From Clostridium peptidivorans (GTDB lineage Bacteria > Bacillota > Clostridia > Clostridiales > Clostridiaceae): DNA of 64,000 nt. Within the stretch, counting starts at the first letter, position 1. Each line of letters begins with the position of its first letter. The notes under the pieces were generated by a model. That model searched no databases, was not told the origin of the DNA, and saw nothing but the letters and a program-made list of their open reading frames with translations. Made by a program: the position numbers and the translations under genes. This document shows positions 1 through 8,085 of this stretch, in pieces. The stretch is taken from assembly GCF_900205925.1 (NCBI RefSeq), contig NZ_OAOD01000002.1:62001-126000 (forward strand). Reading direction: 5' to 3'.

Positions 1-205
1 ATATGACACCTAAGATTATTATAAAAATTAATATAATAAAAGCTACTAATATATTTACATTTCTTAGTAGCACATCAGACAAAAGATTAACACTACCAGA
101 TATTAATATAGACCATAATATTATGGTCACTACCCAGCTTGTTTCTTTCTTTTTTTTATTATCTTTTTGGAAATTATTACAATTAACTTTACTGTCAGCA
201 TCCAA
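1..205 (-). CDS. oapA: OLE-associated membrane protein OapA (N-terminal part, runs off the window)
   Basis: Reading the minus strand leftwards from 205 gives an open frame of 68 codons to the window edge. It starts at TTG (205-203), with GGAGG at 219-215 nine bases upstream. The only nearby ATG (201-199) is in another frame that hits a stop after about two dozen codons. The peptide has a short charged lysine-rich N-terminus (to about residue 21), one hydrophobic helix (about 24-42) and the start of a second (about 51-68). A membrane protein immediately downstream of an OLE RNA matches OapA, a membrane protein of about 21 kDa known to bind OLE RNA and bring it to the membrane. The identification rests on position, topology and resemblance to the N-terminus of that family; the rest is outside the window. 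Confidence 0.82.
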   Translation of the reverse strand, partial: MDADSKVNCNNFQKDNKKKKETSWVVTIILWSILISGSVNLLSDVLLRNVNILVAFIILIFIIILGVI

Positions 206-234
206 AACTTATATCCTCCAAAATATGTATATAA

Positions 235-885
235 AAAAGGTGGCAATAAACTGAGTAAACCTTGCGGCTTAGGTCCAGTAGGATTTCCCATAGGTCAACC
301 TAAATGTCGCCATTTTGGCGGTTTCCCTTTAATTACCTATCTACTTTGTTTCCAAAAGCAGGACTGGATTGCCACTTAGTCCGCACTGCAATCCTCAGCA
401 TATCTCTAAGTTGAACAGTCTAGGAGTTTTCCTCAACAGTTAGGTATCTCTCTAGCCTCTTTTGCAGCTTAGGTTTCAGCAAACAAATTCCTTTAATTTT
501 GGCCAAAATTAAATGGTGTCACTGCTTTCCCCCTAAACCACTCAAGGCAGGCTACACTGCACATAGCTCTTCACCACATTGCAGGTTTAATCCATTTTCG
601 TATAAAAGGTATCTAACCTTTTACACAATAAATGGTCTCCGCGAGGGTAGGGTCAGTTCCCGCATGCCGTTGCGGCTGCCCCATCCCCCTTACTCCCAGC
701 ACCAACCCATGACTGGGCGTCATAAGCCAGCACAAGGAACTTCATCGATATGCCCTTTGGCGGATTTTTAGCCCCGCCTTCAAAAGATACTTACCCGACT
801 AGAATACTGCACCACCTTTTAAAGGTTACACTATTATAGTTTAGATATATATTTAAAAATCAATTATAAATATCTACGTTAATGC
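235..885 (-). ncRNA. ole: OLE RNA (ornate, large, extremophilic RNA)
   Basis: About 600-650 nt between ispA and oapA has no plausible protein gene on the minus strand and is visibly richer in G and C than its surroundings. It is dense in short complementary segments, for example GGCGG/CCGCC around a short loop at 759-778, and an inverted pair around CCGCC near 310-325. Length, orientation and context (nusB-folD-xseA-xseB-ispA upstream, oapA with a good ribosome site downstream) match the OLE RNA class exactly. OLE RNA forms a membrane-associated ribonucleoprotein linked to stress tolerance (alcohol, cold, Mg2+). The 5' end is placed just after the promoter at 892-920. The 3' end is approximate: no strong terminator is visible before oapA, so the RNA may be processed from a longer transcript. 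Confidence 0.85.
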
Positions 886-891
886 TAACAT

Positions 892-920
892 ATTGTATAC
901 CTAATATGCTAAAAAGTCAA
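892..920 (-). promoter_or_regulatory. sigma-A-type promoter for OLE RNA/oapA
   Basis: On the minus strand TTGACT (920-915) is followed after exactly 17 bases by TACAAT (897-892). It lies just after the ispA stop codon, so transcription would begin near 885. OLE RNA and oapA can therefore be made independently of the upstream nusB-ispA operon, although read-through is also possible because no terminator is seen after ispA. Confidence 0.75.
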
Positions 921-924
921 CTTT

Positions 925-1794
925 TTAATATTCCCGTTTTAAAAGAATTACTGTGAGTTTTTCAAGACTTTCTGTATTTTTATCTATTTTGTTTAAAAGC
1001 TCTAAACACTCTTCTGTTAATTTCAAACACATCTGTTTAGATTCTTCTAACCCATATAGTTTTACAAAAGTACTCTTATTACTTTCCATATCTTTTTTAG
1101 CTGTTTTACCTATCTTATCTGAATCTCCTATTATATCCAATATATCATCCTTTATTTGAAAAGCCAATCCTAATTTTTCTCCAAACTCATTTAATATATT
1201 ATATTCTTCTTCTGTACTTTCACCTAATATAGCTCCTGCAAGTATGGAAGCTTTTATAAGTGCCCCAGTTTTTTTACTATGAATGTAATGTAACTTGTCT
1301 TTAGGTATATCTTCATTTTCACTCAGAATATCTACTGTTTGCCCACCTATCATTCCCTCTACTCCTGAAGCTTCTCCAATAAGAAGTGCTGCTTTTGCCC
1401 ATTTCTTATCTTCTCTTAATGAAAATTTAAAAAGTATATTTAAAGCTTCATTTAAAAGTCCATCTCCTGCAAGCACAGCTAGAGATTCACCAAATACTTT
1501 GTGATTTGTGGGCTTTCCACGTCTTAAATCGTCATTATCCATACATGGCAAGTCATCATGTATAAGTGAATATGTATGAATCATTTCTAAAGCTCCACAC
1601 ACAGGAATTATGTCTTCATAATTATCTTCAAACATATTATATGTAAGTATAGTTAAAATGGGTCTTATTCTTTTTCCTCCAATATTTAAACTATAACTCA
1701 TAGCTTCATATATTTTTTTATTATAAGAACCTTTATTTTGAAAATAATTTTTGAGCCAAGATTCTATTTCTTCTTTTAACTTATTGATATTCAA
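925..1794 (-). CDS. ispA: Polyprenyl (geranyl/farnesyl) diphosphate synthase
   Basis: It condenses isopentenyl diphosphate with allylic diphosphates to give geranyl/farnesyl diphosphate, the precursor of undecaprenyl and other isoprenoids. The first aspartate-rich motif DDLPCMDNDD is at about residues 80-89 and the second, DDILD, at about 216-220; GGKRIRP (39-45) binds the diphosphate. I chose the TTG at 1794 because GGGAG lies nine bases upstream and it gives 289 residues, usual for the family. An ATG at 1812 is the alternative. The start overlaps the end of xseB by 14 bases, so the two are translationally linked. The OLE promoter lies directly after the stop codon. Confidence 0.93.
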   Translation of the reverse strand: MNINKLKEEIESWLKNYFQNKGSYNKKIYEAMSYSLNIGGKRIRPILTILTYNMFEDNYEDIIPVCGALEMIHTYSLIHDDLPCMDNDDLRRGKPTNHKVFGESLAVLAGDGLLNEALNILFKFSLREDKKWAKAALLIGEASGVEGMIGGQTVDILSENEDIPKDKLHYIHSKKTGALIKASILAGAILGESTEEEYNILNEFGEKLGLAFQIKDDILDIIGDSDKIGKTAKKDMESNKSTFVKLYGLEESKQMCLKLTEECLELLNKIDKNTESLEKLTVILLKREY

Positions 1795-1996
1795 AGTTTT
1801 CTTCTCCCTCATCCATAAGTATTTTAATTTTACTTTCTGAATCATTTAAAATCTTATAAAGCTTATTACAAATTTTAATACCTTCTTCATATTTTTTCAT
1901 AGAATCCTCTAGAGATATTTCTCCATTATCCATGCTACTTAATATTTCTTCCAATCTAGTCATTAACCCTTCATAGGTTTCAGCTTTTCTCCCCAT
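1781..1996 (-). CDS. xseB: Exodeoxyribonuclease VII small subunit
   Basis: This 71-residue, highly charged, helical protein has the XseB signature: an N-terminal YEGLMTRLEEI segment, then a GEISLEDSMKKYEEG stretch. Several copies assemble with XseA to form exonuclease VII, which cuts single-stranded DNA from both ends. GGAG sits a few bases before the ATG. It lies 11 bases downstream of xseA and overlaps ispA, so it belongs to the folD-xseA-xseB-ispA operon. Confidence 0.95.
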   Translation of the reverse strand: MGRKAETYEGLMTRLEEILSSMDNGEISLEDSMKKYEEGIKICNKLYKILNDSESKIKILMDEGEENFEYQ

Positions 1997-2007
1997 AAAA
2001 TCACTCC

Positions 2008-3204
2008 TTAAGCTTTTTCTATCTTGAACTTTCCTTTTCCATCTTTTAATATTATATTAGCTTCTGCAAGTGATTGTAGCTTATTTAAAGATGATACTAC
2101 ACTTCCATCAGTTGATTCAATCACAGCAAATCCTTTACTTAATATATTTAATGGATTATGAGCTGAAAGAAGTGCATTAGCTTTAGTTAACTTTTGCTTT
2201 TTCAACTCTAAATTAGTTTTAATATTATGCTTTAACGCTTCTTTTAACTTATCTAATTTATGATATTCATTTACTATTGTTCTTTCAGGACTGTTCATTT
2301 CTAAATTTCTTTTAAGATTTTCTATGTTATTATATTTGTCTTTTAAAAGCTGCGTTATGAGATTATTCAAGGTATTTTTATAAATTTTTATAGAATTTAA
2401 TATTTCTTCTTTATTAAATACTGCAATTTCTGCGGCAGCTGAAGGTGTAGGAGCTCTTCTATCACTTACAAAATCAGCAATTGTATAATCGACTTCATGA
2501 CCAACTCCTGTAATAATAGGTATCTTAGAATTATATATAGCTCTTGCTAAATTTTCATCATTAAATGCCCAAAGTTCTTCAATGGATCCGCCACCTCTTG
2601 CAATAATTATTGTATCTATATTCCCCTTTTTATTAAAAGTACTAATTCCTCTTATTACATCCTCACTAGCACCAAGTCCCTGTACTAATGAAGGATATAT
2701 AACTATTTCACAATTACTATTTCTTCTCTTAGATACATTTATTATATCTCTTACAGCAGCTCCAGTAGGCGATGTTATAACTCCTATTCTCTCCGCAAAT
2801 TTTGGTATAGGCTTTTTATGTTCAACATCAAATAATCCTTCTAACTCTAGCTTTTTCTTTAACTTTTCAAAGGCTATATATAATTCACCTAATCCTTCAG
2901 GTTCAATACTATTACAATAAAGCTGATAAGAGCCATCCTTTTCATATACTGAAATTCTTCCTTTAACTACAACCTTAATTCCATTATCAGGAATAAACTT
3001 TAATGTTCTAGTATTACCTTTAAACATTACGCAATTAATCTTACTGTACTCATCTTTTAATGAAAAATACATATGGCCTGAGGAATGAAGTTTAAAATTA
3101 GAAATTTCACCACTTATAGCTGCATTATTTAATATGAAGTCATTGTCTATTACTTTTTTTATGTAATTATTTATATCTGAAACTGTTAAAGTTTTTAGAT
3201 ACAT
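2008..3204 (-). CDS. xseA: Exodeoxyribonuclease VII large subunit
   Basis: This is the 398-residue catalytic subunit of exonuclease VII. The N-terminus (about 1-100) is an OB fold for single-stranded DNA. The catalytic domain carries GVITSPTGAAVRDI, RGGGSIEELWAFNDE and GVGHEVDYTIADFVSDRRAP, all family hallmarks. The C-terminal third is a long charged coiled coil ending in a small domain with LSKGFAV. The ATG overlaps the folD stop codon (TAATG), which implies translational coupling. The length is slightly short of the usual 400-450 but no domain is missing. Confidence 0.96.
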   Translation of the reverse strand: MYLKTLTVSDINNYIKKVIDNDFILNNAAISGEISNFKLHSSGHMYFSLKDEYSKINCVMFKGNTRTLKFIPDNGIKVVVKGRISVYEKDGSYQLYCNSIEPEGLGELYIAFEKLKKKLELEGLFDVEHKKPIPKFAERIGVITSPTGAAVRDIINVSKRRNSNCEIVIYPSLVQGLGASEDVIRGISTFNKKGNIDTIIIARGGGSIEELWAFNDENLARAIYNSKIPIITGVGHEVDYTIADFVSDRRAPTPSAAAEIAVFNKEEILNSIKIYKNTLNNLITQLLKDKYNNIENLKRNLEMNSPERTIVNEYHKLDKLKEALKHNIKTNLELKKQKLTKANALLSAHNPLNILSKGFAVIESTDGSVVSSLNKLQSLAEANIILKDGKGKFKIEKA

Positions 3205-4040
3205 TACTTTAATACCTCACATGTATTCTTAATAAGCATTATAGGAGTCATAGAACCAACTCCTCCAGGCACTGGAGTTAAAAAGCCTGCCTTGTGTATT
3301 ACATTTTCGTAATCTACATCGCCTGTCATTTTTCCATTAACCACAGAAAATCCTACATCTATGATAACTGCACCTTCTTTTATAAAATCTTCTGTAACAA
3401 ACTTTGGAATACCTACCGCTGCAACCACTATATCAGCTTCCTTGCATACCTTTCTTATATCTTGAGTTTTAGAATGACATATAGTGACAGTAGCATCTTC
3501 ATTAACTAAAAGTTGAGCTACAGGTTTACCTACAATAGTGCTTCTTCCTAAAACTACTGCATTTTTACCTGAAATATTTATTCCAGTGCTTTTTATAAGT
3601 TCTAATATTCCTTGAGCAGTACAAGGAATAAAACATTTTTCTCCCTTATAAAATCTTCCTGCATTTATATCTGTAAGTCCATCTACATCCTTTAAATGAC
3701 TTATAGAATTTATTATTTTTTCTTCATCTAATTCCTCTGGAAGCGGTAGCTGAAGTATAATCCCATGTATACTGTCTTCTTCATTTAACTCTTTAATTTT
3801 TCTCATTACTGACTCTTCTGTTGAATCCTTATCCATTATAAAGCTTTTAAAGACTACTCCAAGCTCTTCACATACCCTGCTTTGATTTTTTAAATAAAAT
3901 AGAGAACCTTTATCTTCTCCAACCAATACACTTGCAATGCAAGGGGCATTTAATCCATCTGCTACTCTTTCTTTAATAAGGTTTAAAAGCTCTTCTTTAA
4001 AACTTAATGCAACTTTTTTCCCGTCTATAGGTACTCCCAT
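3204..4040 (-). CDS. folD: Methylenetetrahydrofolate dehydrogenase (FolD) with altered cyclohydrolase lysine
   Basis: FolD normally oxidises 5,10-methylene-THF to methenyl-THF and hydrolyses that to 10-formyl-THF. The 278 residues show the family segments IILQLPLPEELDE, KDVDGLT, the NADP-binding VLGRSTIVGKP and PVPGGVGSMTP. In the substrate segment FYLKNQSRVCEELG the tyrosine (Y49) is present, but the lysine four residues later, conserved in bifunctional enzymes (K56 of the human enzyme), is glutamine (Q53, codon CAA). The usual proline of PGGVGPMT is serine. In the human enzyme lysine-to-glutamine removes cyclohydrolase but not dehydrogenase activity, so this FolD may be dehydrogenase-only (inference). 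The start follows the nusB stop directly, with AGGAG upstream. Confidence 0.94.
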   Translation of the reverse strand: MGVPIDGKKVALSFKEELLNLIKERVADGLNAPCIASVLVGEDKGSLFYLKNQSRVCEELGVVFKSFIMDKDSTEESVMRKIKELNEEDSIHGIILQLPLPEELDEEKIINSISHLKDVDGLTDINAGRFYKGEKCFIPCTAQGILELIKSTGINISGKNAVVLGRSTIVGKPVAQLLVNEDATVTICHSKTQDIRKVCKEADIVVAAVGIPKFVTEDFIKEGAVIIDVGFSVVNGKMTGDVDYENVIHKAGFLTPVPGGVGSMTPIMLIKNTCEVLK

Positions 4041-4517
4041 TTAAGATAACTCTCCTTTAACTTCTTTTGCTATATTATCAAGCACAGCATTTATATAATT
4101 TTTAGACTTATCATCACAATACTTTTTAGTAAGTTCTATAGCTTCGTTTATTGAAACTCTTTCTGGAATATCTTCCTCAAAAAGTATTTCATATGTACAC
4201 AGTCTAAGTATTGCAAGTTCCACCTTGGAAATTCTATTTATTTTCCATCCTTTTAAATACTTTTTTATTTTTTCATCTAGCATTGTTTCGTTTTCTTGTA
4301 TGTTTTTCATCATATTTATAACATAGCCCATATCTACCTGATCTAAACTTGTATCTTCTGGATCTTCTTCCATCTTCATTCCCATAAGTTCCATGGTACT
4401 ATCTTCTTTTTCATTTGACTCTCTTAAATCATCTAATATGGATTTGTAATCTTCACCTTTTATCATTGATTCAAATAACAACTTCATAGTCACTTCTCTA
4501 CTTTTTTTTCTGTTCAT
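4041..4517 (-). CDS. nusB: Transcription antitermination factor NusB
   Basis: NusB binds boxA RNA with NusE/S10 and supports antitermination of rRNA transcription. The 158 residues begin MNRKKSREVTMKLLFE and end with the typical NEAIELTKKYCDDKSKNYINAVLDNI. An acidic insertion of about 30 residues (roughly 30-65) lies between the first helices, making the protein slightly longer than most. GGAGG precedes the ATG. It heads nusB-folD-xseA-xseB-ispA, the same order as in Bacillus subtilis. Confidence 0.95.
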   Translation of the reverse strand: MNRKKSREVTMKLLFESMIKGEDYKSILDDLRESNEKEDSTMELMGMKMEEDPEDTSLDQVDMGYVINMMKNIQENETMLDEKIKKYLKGWKINRISKVELAILRLCTYEILFEEDIPERVSINEAIELTKKYCDDKSKNYINAVLDNIAKEVKGELS

Positions 4518-4625
4518 ATTGTACCTCCTAAAAATACTTACATAAATATATTTAATAATAATTATTAAACAAAAGCCATGTATTATACATTATTTTATTA
4601 TACTAAATTATATTTTACATGAAAA

Positions 4626-4648
4626 CACCCTCTGTTTAACAGAGGGTG
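4626..4648 (-). terminator. Hairpin terminator after yqhY
   Basis: CACCCTCTG and CAGAGGGTG form a nine-pair stem with a five-base loop. On the minus strand it is followed by a short T-rich run. It begins four bases after the yqhY stop and separates yqhY from nusB. Confidence 0.7.
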
Positions 4649-4652
4649 AAAT

Positions 4653-5048
4653 TTATTCTTCTATTTCTTCAACATTTCCTTCATCCATCTTAGGAATAAT
4701 AACATTTTGAACATGGATGTTTACAGCATCAACATTAAGACCTGTCATAGCTTCTACTGTTCTCTTAACATTTTCTTGAACCTTTAGCGCTACATCTGGA
4801 ATTCTAATGCCGTATTCTACTACTACATATAAATCTATAGCAGAGCTTTCTTCACCTACAGTAACCTTTACTCCCTTTGAAAGATTCTTTTTGCCTGTTA
4901 GTATTTGAGTTATACCTCCAACCACGGAAGCACTCATACCAACTATACCTTCAATTTCTGTAGTAGCAAGGCCTGCTATAACTCCTACTACCTCATCCGA
5001 TATCTTAACTATTCCCATATCTATTTCTCTGTTCATGCTTTCTTCCAT
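4653..5048 (-). CDS. yqhY: Asp23/Gls24 family envelope-stress protein (YqhY-like)
   Basis: This 131-residue Asp23-domain protein has the family features: ISDEVVGVIAGLATTEIEGI near the N-terminus, GVKVTVGEE, and VEYGIRIPDVALKVQENVKRTVEAMTGLNV toward the C-terminus (quoted in parts). The acidic tail is short. In B. subtilis, yqhY sits between accBC and nusB and affects malonyl-CoA production. Here it keeps its place before nusB but accB and accC are absent. A strong GGAGG precedes the ATG, and a terminator follows. Confidence 0.9.
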   Translation of the reverse strand: MEESMNREIDMGIVKISDEVVGVIAGLATTEIEGIVGMSASVVGGITQILTGKKNLSKGVKVTVGEESSAIDLYVVVEYGIRIPDVALKVQENVKRTVEAMTGLNVDAVNIHVQNVIIPKMDEGNVEEIEE

Positions 5049-5142
5049 ATTATTACACCTCCTGGTTACTTATCTTTTACACTTTGGCAAAAGTTTAATC
5101 TTTAGTACATTATATCAAATACATCCTATTATATCAAACTAA

Positions 5143-5652
5143 TTATTCTCTTACAGAAACTTCTACATTTTTAATTTTAGCTTCATTTAGTACTATAGTT
5201 TGGATTTCTCTTAACTGTTTATCAGTAAGTTTTTCATTGCTATTTCCTTTTACTATAACTGTAGCCTTATCTCCATTTAAAAGACATACTGAATTTTCAT
5301 AACCCTTGGCTTCAAGATTTAATTCTATCTTAGTTTCATAATTATAGGACATAGCTAAAGCTGCATATTGCTCAGCTGTACTATCTTTTTGCTTTTGAGA
5401 TATGTTCTTATCTTCCATTATGCCCTTTAAGTTTTGCAAAGTTTGTGTAACTTTATTATCACGTGCCATTTTTGCTTCTACAAAGTAATTAGATGTATTT
5501 TTAGTATTTTTGTCATTGCTCTTTAATGAAATTGCACTTTTTTCTCCTCCGGATTGAGTGTAAAGTGGATTGTTAAGTTTTGTTGCTAAAACTCCCATAC
5601 ATACTATTAGACCAAGTAAAGTTGTAATGATAATACCTTGTTTTTTATTCAT
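5143..5652 (-). CDS. spoIIIAH: Stage III sporulation protein AH
   Basis: SpoIIIAH is the mother-cell membrane protein that pairs with forespore SpoIIQ to bridge the two membranes around the forespore. The 169 residues have one N-terminal membrane helix (about 7-25), a polar linker and a C-terminal YscJ/FliF-like ring domain (about 100-169) with VCLLNGDKATVIVKG. It is the last gene of the spoIIIA operon. GGGGGG lies before the ATG. Its length is shorter than the B. subtilis protein (218), mainly in the linker. Confidence 0.93.
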   Translation of the reverse strand: MNKKQGIIITTLLGLIVCMGVLATKLNNPLYTQSGGEKSAISLKSNDKNTKNTSNYFVEAKMARDNKVTQTLQNLKGIMEDKNISQKQKDSTAEQYAALAMSYNYETKIELNLEAKGYENSVCLLNGDKATVIVKGNSNEKLTDKQLREIQTIVLNEAKIKNVEVSVRE

Positions 5653-5711
5653 ACAAAATTCCCCCCATTTATCTTTTTACAAGATTATATGATTTTAAAT
5701 TAACATATATG

Positions 5712-6326
5712 CTATTTTTTCATTGGATAAACATTAACTTTATTATCAGGTACGTTAAACAAATTAGTTACAGCTTTTCTTATTCTATATTCAGTAACCT
5801 TATTTTCAGCACCTTCTGCAACTACAAGAACTCCAGTTATCTTAGGCTTGTTTTTCTTAATAATAAGAGGCTTCGTTTGGTTACCATCATTAGTTATAAC
5901 AACAGAAGTGCCATTATTTTTTTGCGTAGTTTTTCTAGTTCCTCCTTCATTATCCACTTCCTCTGTTAAATTTGTTGAATCATTAACATTAAACGCTGGT
6001 ACCTGTTCTTCTCCACTTTCAAAATAAATCATAACCTCTACTCGTCCAACCCCCTCAGTTTGCTGAAGAATATTTTTCAAATCAAATTTTAAATCCTCCT
6101 CCTCCTCACTATTTTTATTATTTTGTATATTTTCCTCCTTAATTTCAGGACTACTATTCACTGATAATGATTTTCCATTATTTCCAGTGGCTTTGAAGAA
6201 GCTCGATGCAACCAAGATTAAAATCCCTACCAAAAATACTATTATAAAGTTTGCAATTATCTTATTACCAAATATTTTTTCCTTTGTTTCACTTTTAATT
6301 TTTTCAAAGATCTCTTTAAAGTTCAT
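5712..6326 (-). CDS. spoIIIAG: Stage III sporulation protein AG
   Basis: SpoIIIAG forms a large ring in the mother cell-forespore channel. The 204 residues have a short cytoplasmic start, a membrane helix (about 24-44), an acidic linker and a C-terminal domain with VGRVEVMIYFESGEE and ITGVLVVAEGAENKVTE, the conserved signature. An ATG at 6344 overlaps the ribosome site itself; GGAGG then lies six bases before the ATG at 6326, so I use 6326. It overlaps or abuts spoIIIAF. Confidence 0.94.
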   Translation of the reverse strand: MNFKEIFEKIKSETKEKIFGNKIIANFIIVFLVGILILVASSFFKATGNNGKSLSVNSSPEIKEENIQNNKNSEEEEDLKFDLKNILQQTEGVGRVEVMIYFESGEEQVPAFNVNDSTNLTEEVDNEGGTRKTTQKNNGTSVVITNDGNQTKPLIIKKNKPKITGVLVVAEGAENKVTEYRIRKAVTNLFNVPDNKVNVYPMKK

Positions 6327-6340
6327 GGTATACCTCCTTT

Positions 6341-6913
6341 TCATAATTCGTAAATTTTAATTAACTCTTCTTGTATATTAAGTTCTTTACTTAAAAATTG
6401 CTTTACTTCATTAAATTTTTCATTTTTACTTATACTTTCTTTTTCAGACTTAAAGCTTTCTACCGTTACTTTTTTTATTTTTTGTATTCCTTTTTCCTTT
6501 ACACCAATTTCTATGCTTATTATTTTTACCTGATTCTTATTAAAATCTGATTTTACCTTTACTTCAAAGTCCATATCCTTAAATTTTTCTTTTAGCTTTT
6601 CCTCTGATAAATTTTTTAAATTAGAATTAAATGTTTCAAGGGTTGCATTTAAATTATTTTTTTTGTATTCTTCCATGTTGCTCTTAGATTCTTTTGCTTC
6701 TATAGCTTTTTCCACATTATTACTCATAACATTTATATCAAAGTTTTTATCAAACACCTTTATTATAGGATTTATAATAACTGTCATAAGTATGAGCCCT
6801 AACACAAACTTAGCATACTTTTTTAAGTCATTATCTGGAAGTATCATTTCTACAGCAGTTATAAAAAGTACCACTGTACATATATTTACTATCCATGCTT
6901 TAATTATCTCCAA
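6341..6913 (-). CDS. spoIIIAF: Stage III sporulation protein AF
   Basis: It is a small membrane protein of the SpoIIIA channel. Two N-terminal membrane helices (about 8-24 and 33-52) are followed by a charged C-terminal domain of about 130 residues. The start is TTG at 6913 (TTGGAGATAATT), with AGGAGG 11 bases upstream inside the end of spoIIIAE; no ATG fits the conserved WIVNICTV start. The identification is by position between AE and AG plus topology. Confidence 0.92.
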   Translation of the reverse strand: MEIIKAWIVNICTVVLFITAVEMILPDNDLKKYAKFVLGLILMTVIINPIIKVFDKNFDINVMSNNVEKAIEAKESKSNMEEYKKNNLNATLETFNSNLKNLSEEKLKEKFKDMDFEVKVKSDFNKNQVKIISIEIGVKEKGIQKIKKVTVESFKSEKESISKNEKFNEVKQFLSKELNIQEELIKIYEL

Positions 6914-6920
6914 AGTTTAA

Positions 6921-8075
6921 TCAACCTCCTACTGCCACTTTACCTGCAGCTGCTAATATGGCTATCATTATAAAAAACATAACAGACACACATATTAAGC
7001 ATGCAGATATAAGTATAAGTGAGTCCCCAGCTGAACTTATGCAACTTACAAGTCTCTTATCTCCAATAGGCTCTATAAGAGCAGCAGTGAGCTTATATAC
7101 CAAAGCAGTAATTACAATTTTTAATACTGGCAGCAGCACCATGCAGATAAGTATTATAAGTCCTACACTGCTTATAGAATTTTTTAATAATATAGAATAG
7201 CCTGCTACAGTAGATATAGCATCAGATAAACACTTTCCAACTACAGGAATAAAGTTATCTACTGCATACTTTGCCGTTTTTGCTACTACCTGATCTATGG
7301 TCTTGGAAGATATTCCTCTTATTGTTATTATCCCAATAAATATTGTCATAAGTATTCCTTGCATCCATAAAGCACATTGATTTAATAATTTGGTAAGCTT
7401 ATCCACTTTAAATTCATCAGAAATATTATTTACGAATTGAAGTACAAAGGTTATTGTAATTAATGGAATAATTATATTGGCAAATAATTCAGCACTTATA
7501 TTTATGGCTCCGATTATAACAGGATCCATGAGCGTAGCTTCTGTTATACCTCCAACCCCAGTAAGGAGCATAATGAGTACCGGTATTAATGCAAGCATAA
7601 AATCGGACATTTTTTGTATTGTTTCTCGAGCTAGTTCTACACCTACATAAAAACTCTTTGTCATAATAATTATTATTAATGAATAACAAGCAAAATAGGC
7701 TATATGTGACAGCGTTTCATTACTAAATGCTCTTTCTAAATTAGTTATAAGAGCACATATTATGGAAATTATAACCAAAACAGACATAAGTTTTATTGCA
7801 GCTGAAGTTTCTCTAACAGCATAAGACGCAATTCCTTTAAATACCTTGCTTACTGAAAACGTTCCTTCTCCACTTTTCATATAGGTCTTTATATATTCCT
7901 TTATGTTCATATCCTTTAATATTTCTTGTTCACTCTTTATATTTGTCATATAATCATAAAGCTGCTGAACTTCCATATTGTTATCTATAGCAGTTTCATC
8001 TGAAGAAGCTTGTACATTAAAAGGAATAATCCCAATGCATAGTAGTGTTATCAATAAAATAATTAGTTTTTTCAT
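6921..8075 (-). CDS. spoIIIAE: Stage III sporulation protein AE
   Basis: This is the large polytopic protein of the SpoIIIA channel, 384 residues with a cleavable signal (about 1-23) and roughly seven or eight later membrane helices. The segments MLLTGVGGITEATLMDPVII, VVAKTAKYAVDNFIPVVGKCLSDA and EPIGDKRLVSCISSAGDSL (parts of the conserved core) identify it. GGGGA precedes the ATG. It is co-oriented and tightly spaced with AD and AF. Confidence 0.95.
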   Translation of the reverse strand: MKKLIILLITLLCIGIIPFNVQASSDETAIDNNMEVQQLYDYMTNIKSEQEILKDMNIKEYIKTYMKSGEGTFSVSKVFKGIASYAVRETSAAIKLMSVLVIISIICALITNLERAFSNETLSHIAYFACYSLIIIIMTKSFYVGVELARETIQKMSDFMLALIPVLIMLLTGVGGITEATLMDPVIIGAINISAELFANIIIPLITITFVLQFVNNISDEFKVDKLTKLLNQCALWMQGILMTIFIGIITIRGISSKTIDQVVAKTAKYAVDNFIPVVGKCLSDAISTVAGYSILLKNSISSVGLIILICMVLLPVLKIVITALVYKLTAALIEPIGDKRLVSCISSAGDSLILISACLICVSVMFFIMIAILAAAGKVAVGG

Positions 8076-8085
8076 ATTTTATCCC

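Noticed and set aside
167..771. Plus-strand ORFs of 70 and 90 residues in the 5' region
   Set aside because: They lie antisense to the OLE RNA, have no ribosome site or plausible protein pattern, and are explained by the GC-richer RNA sequence.
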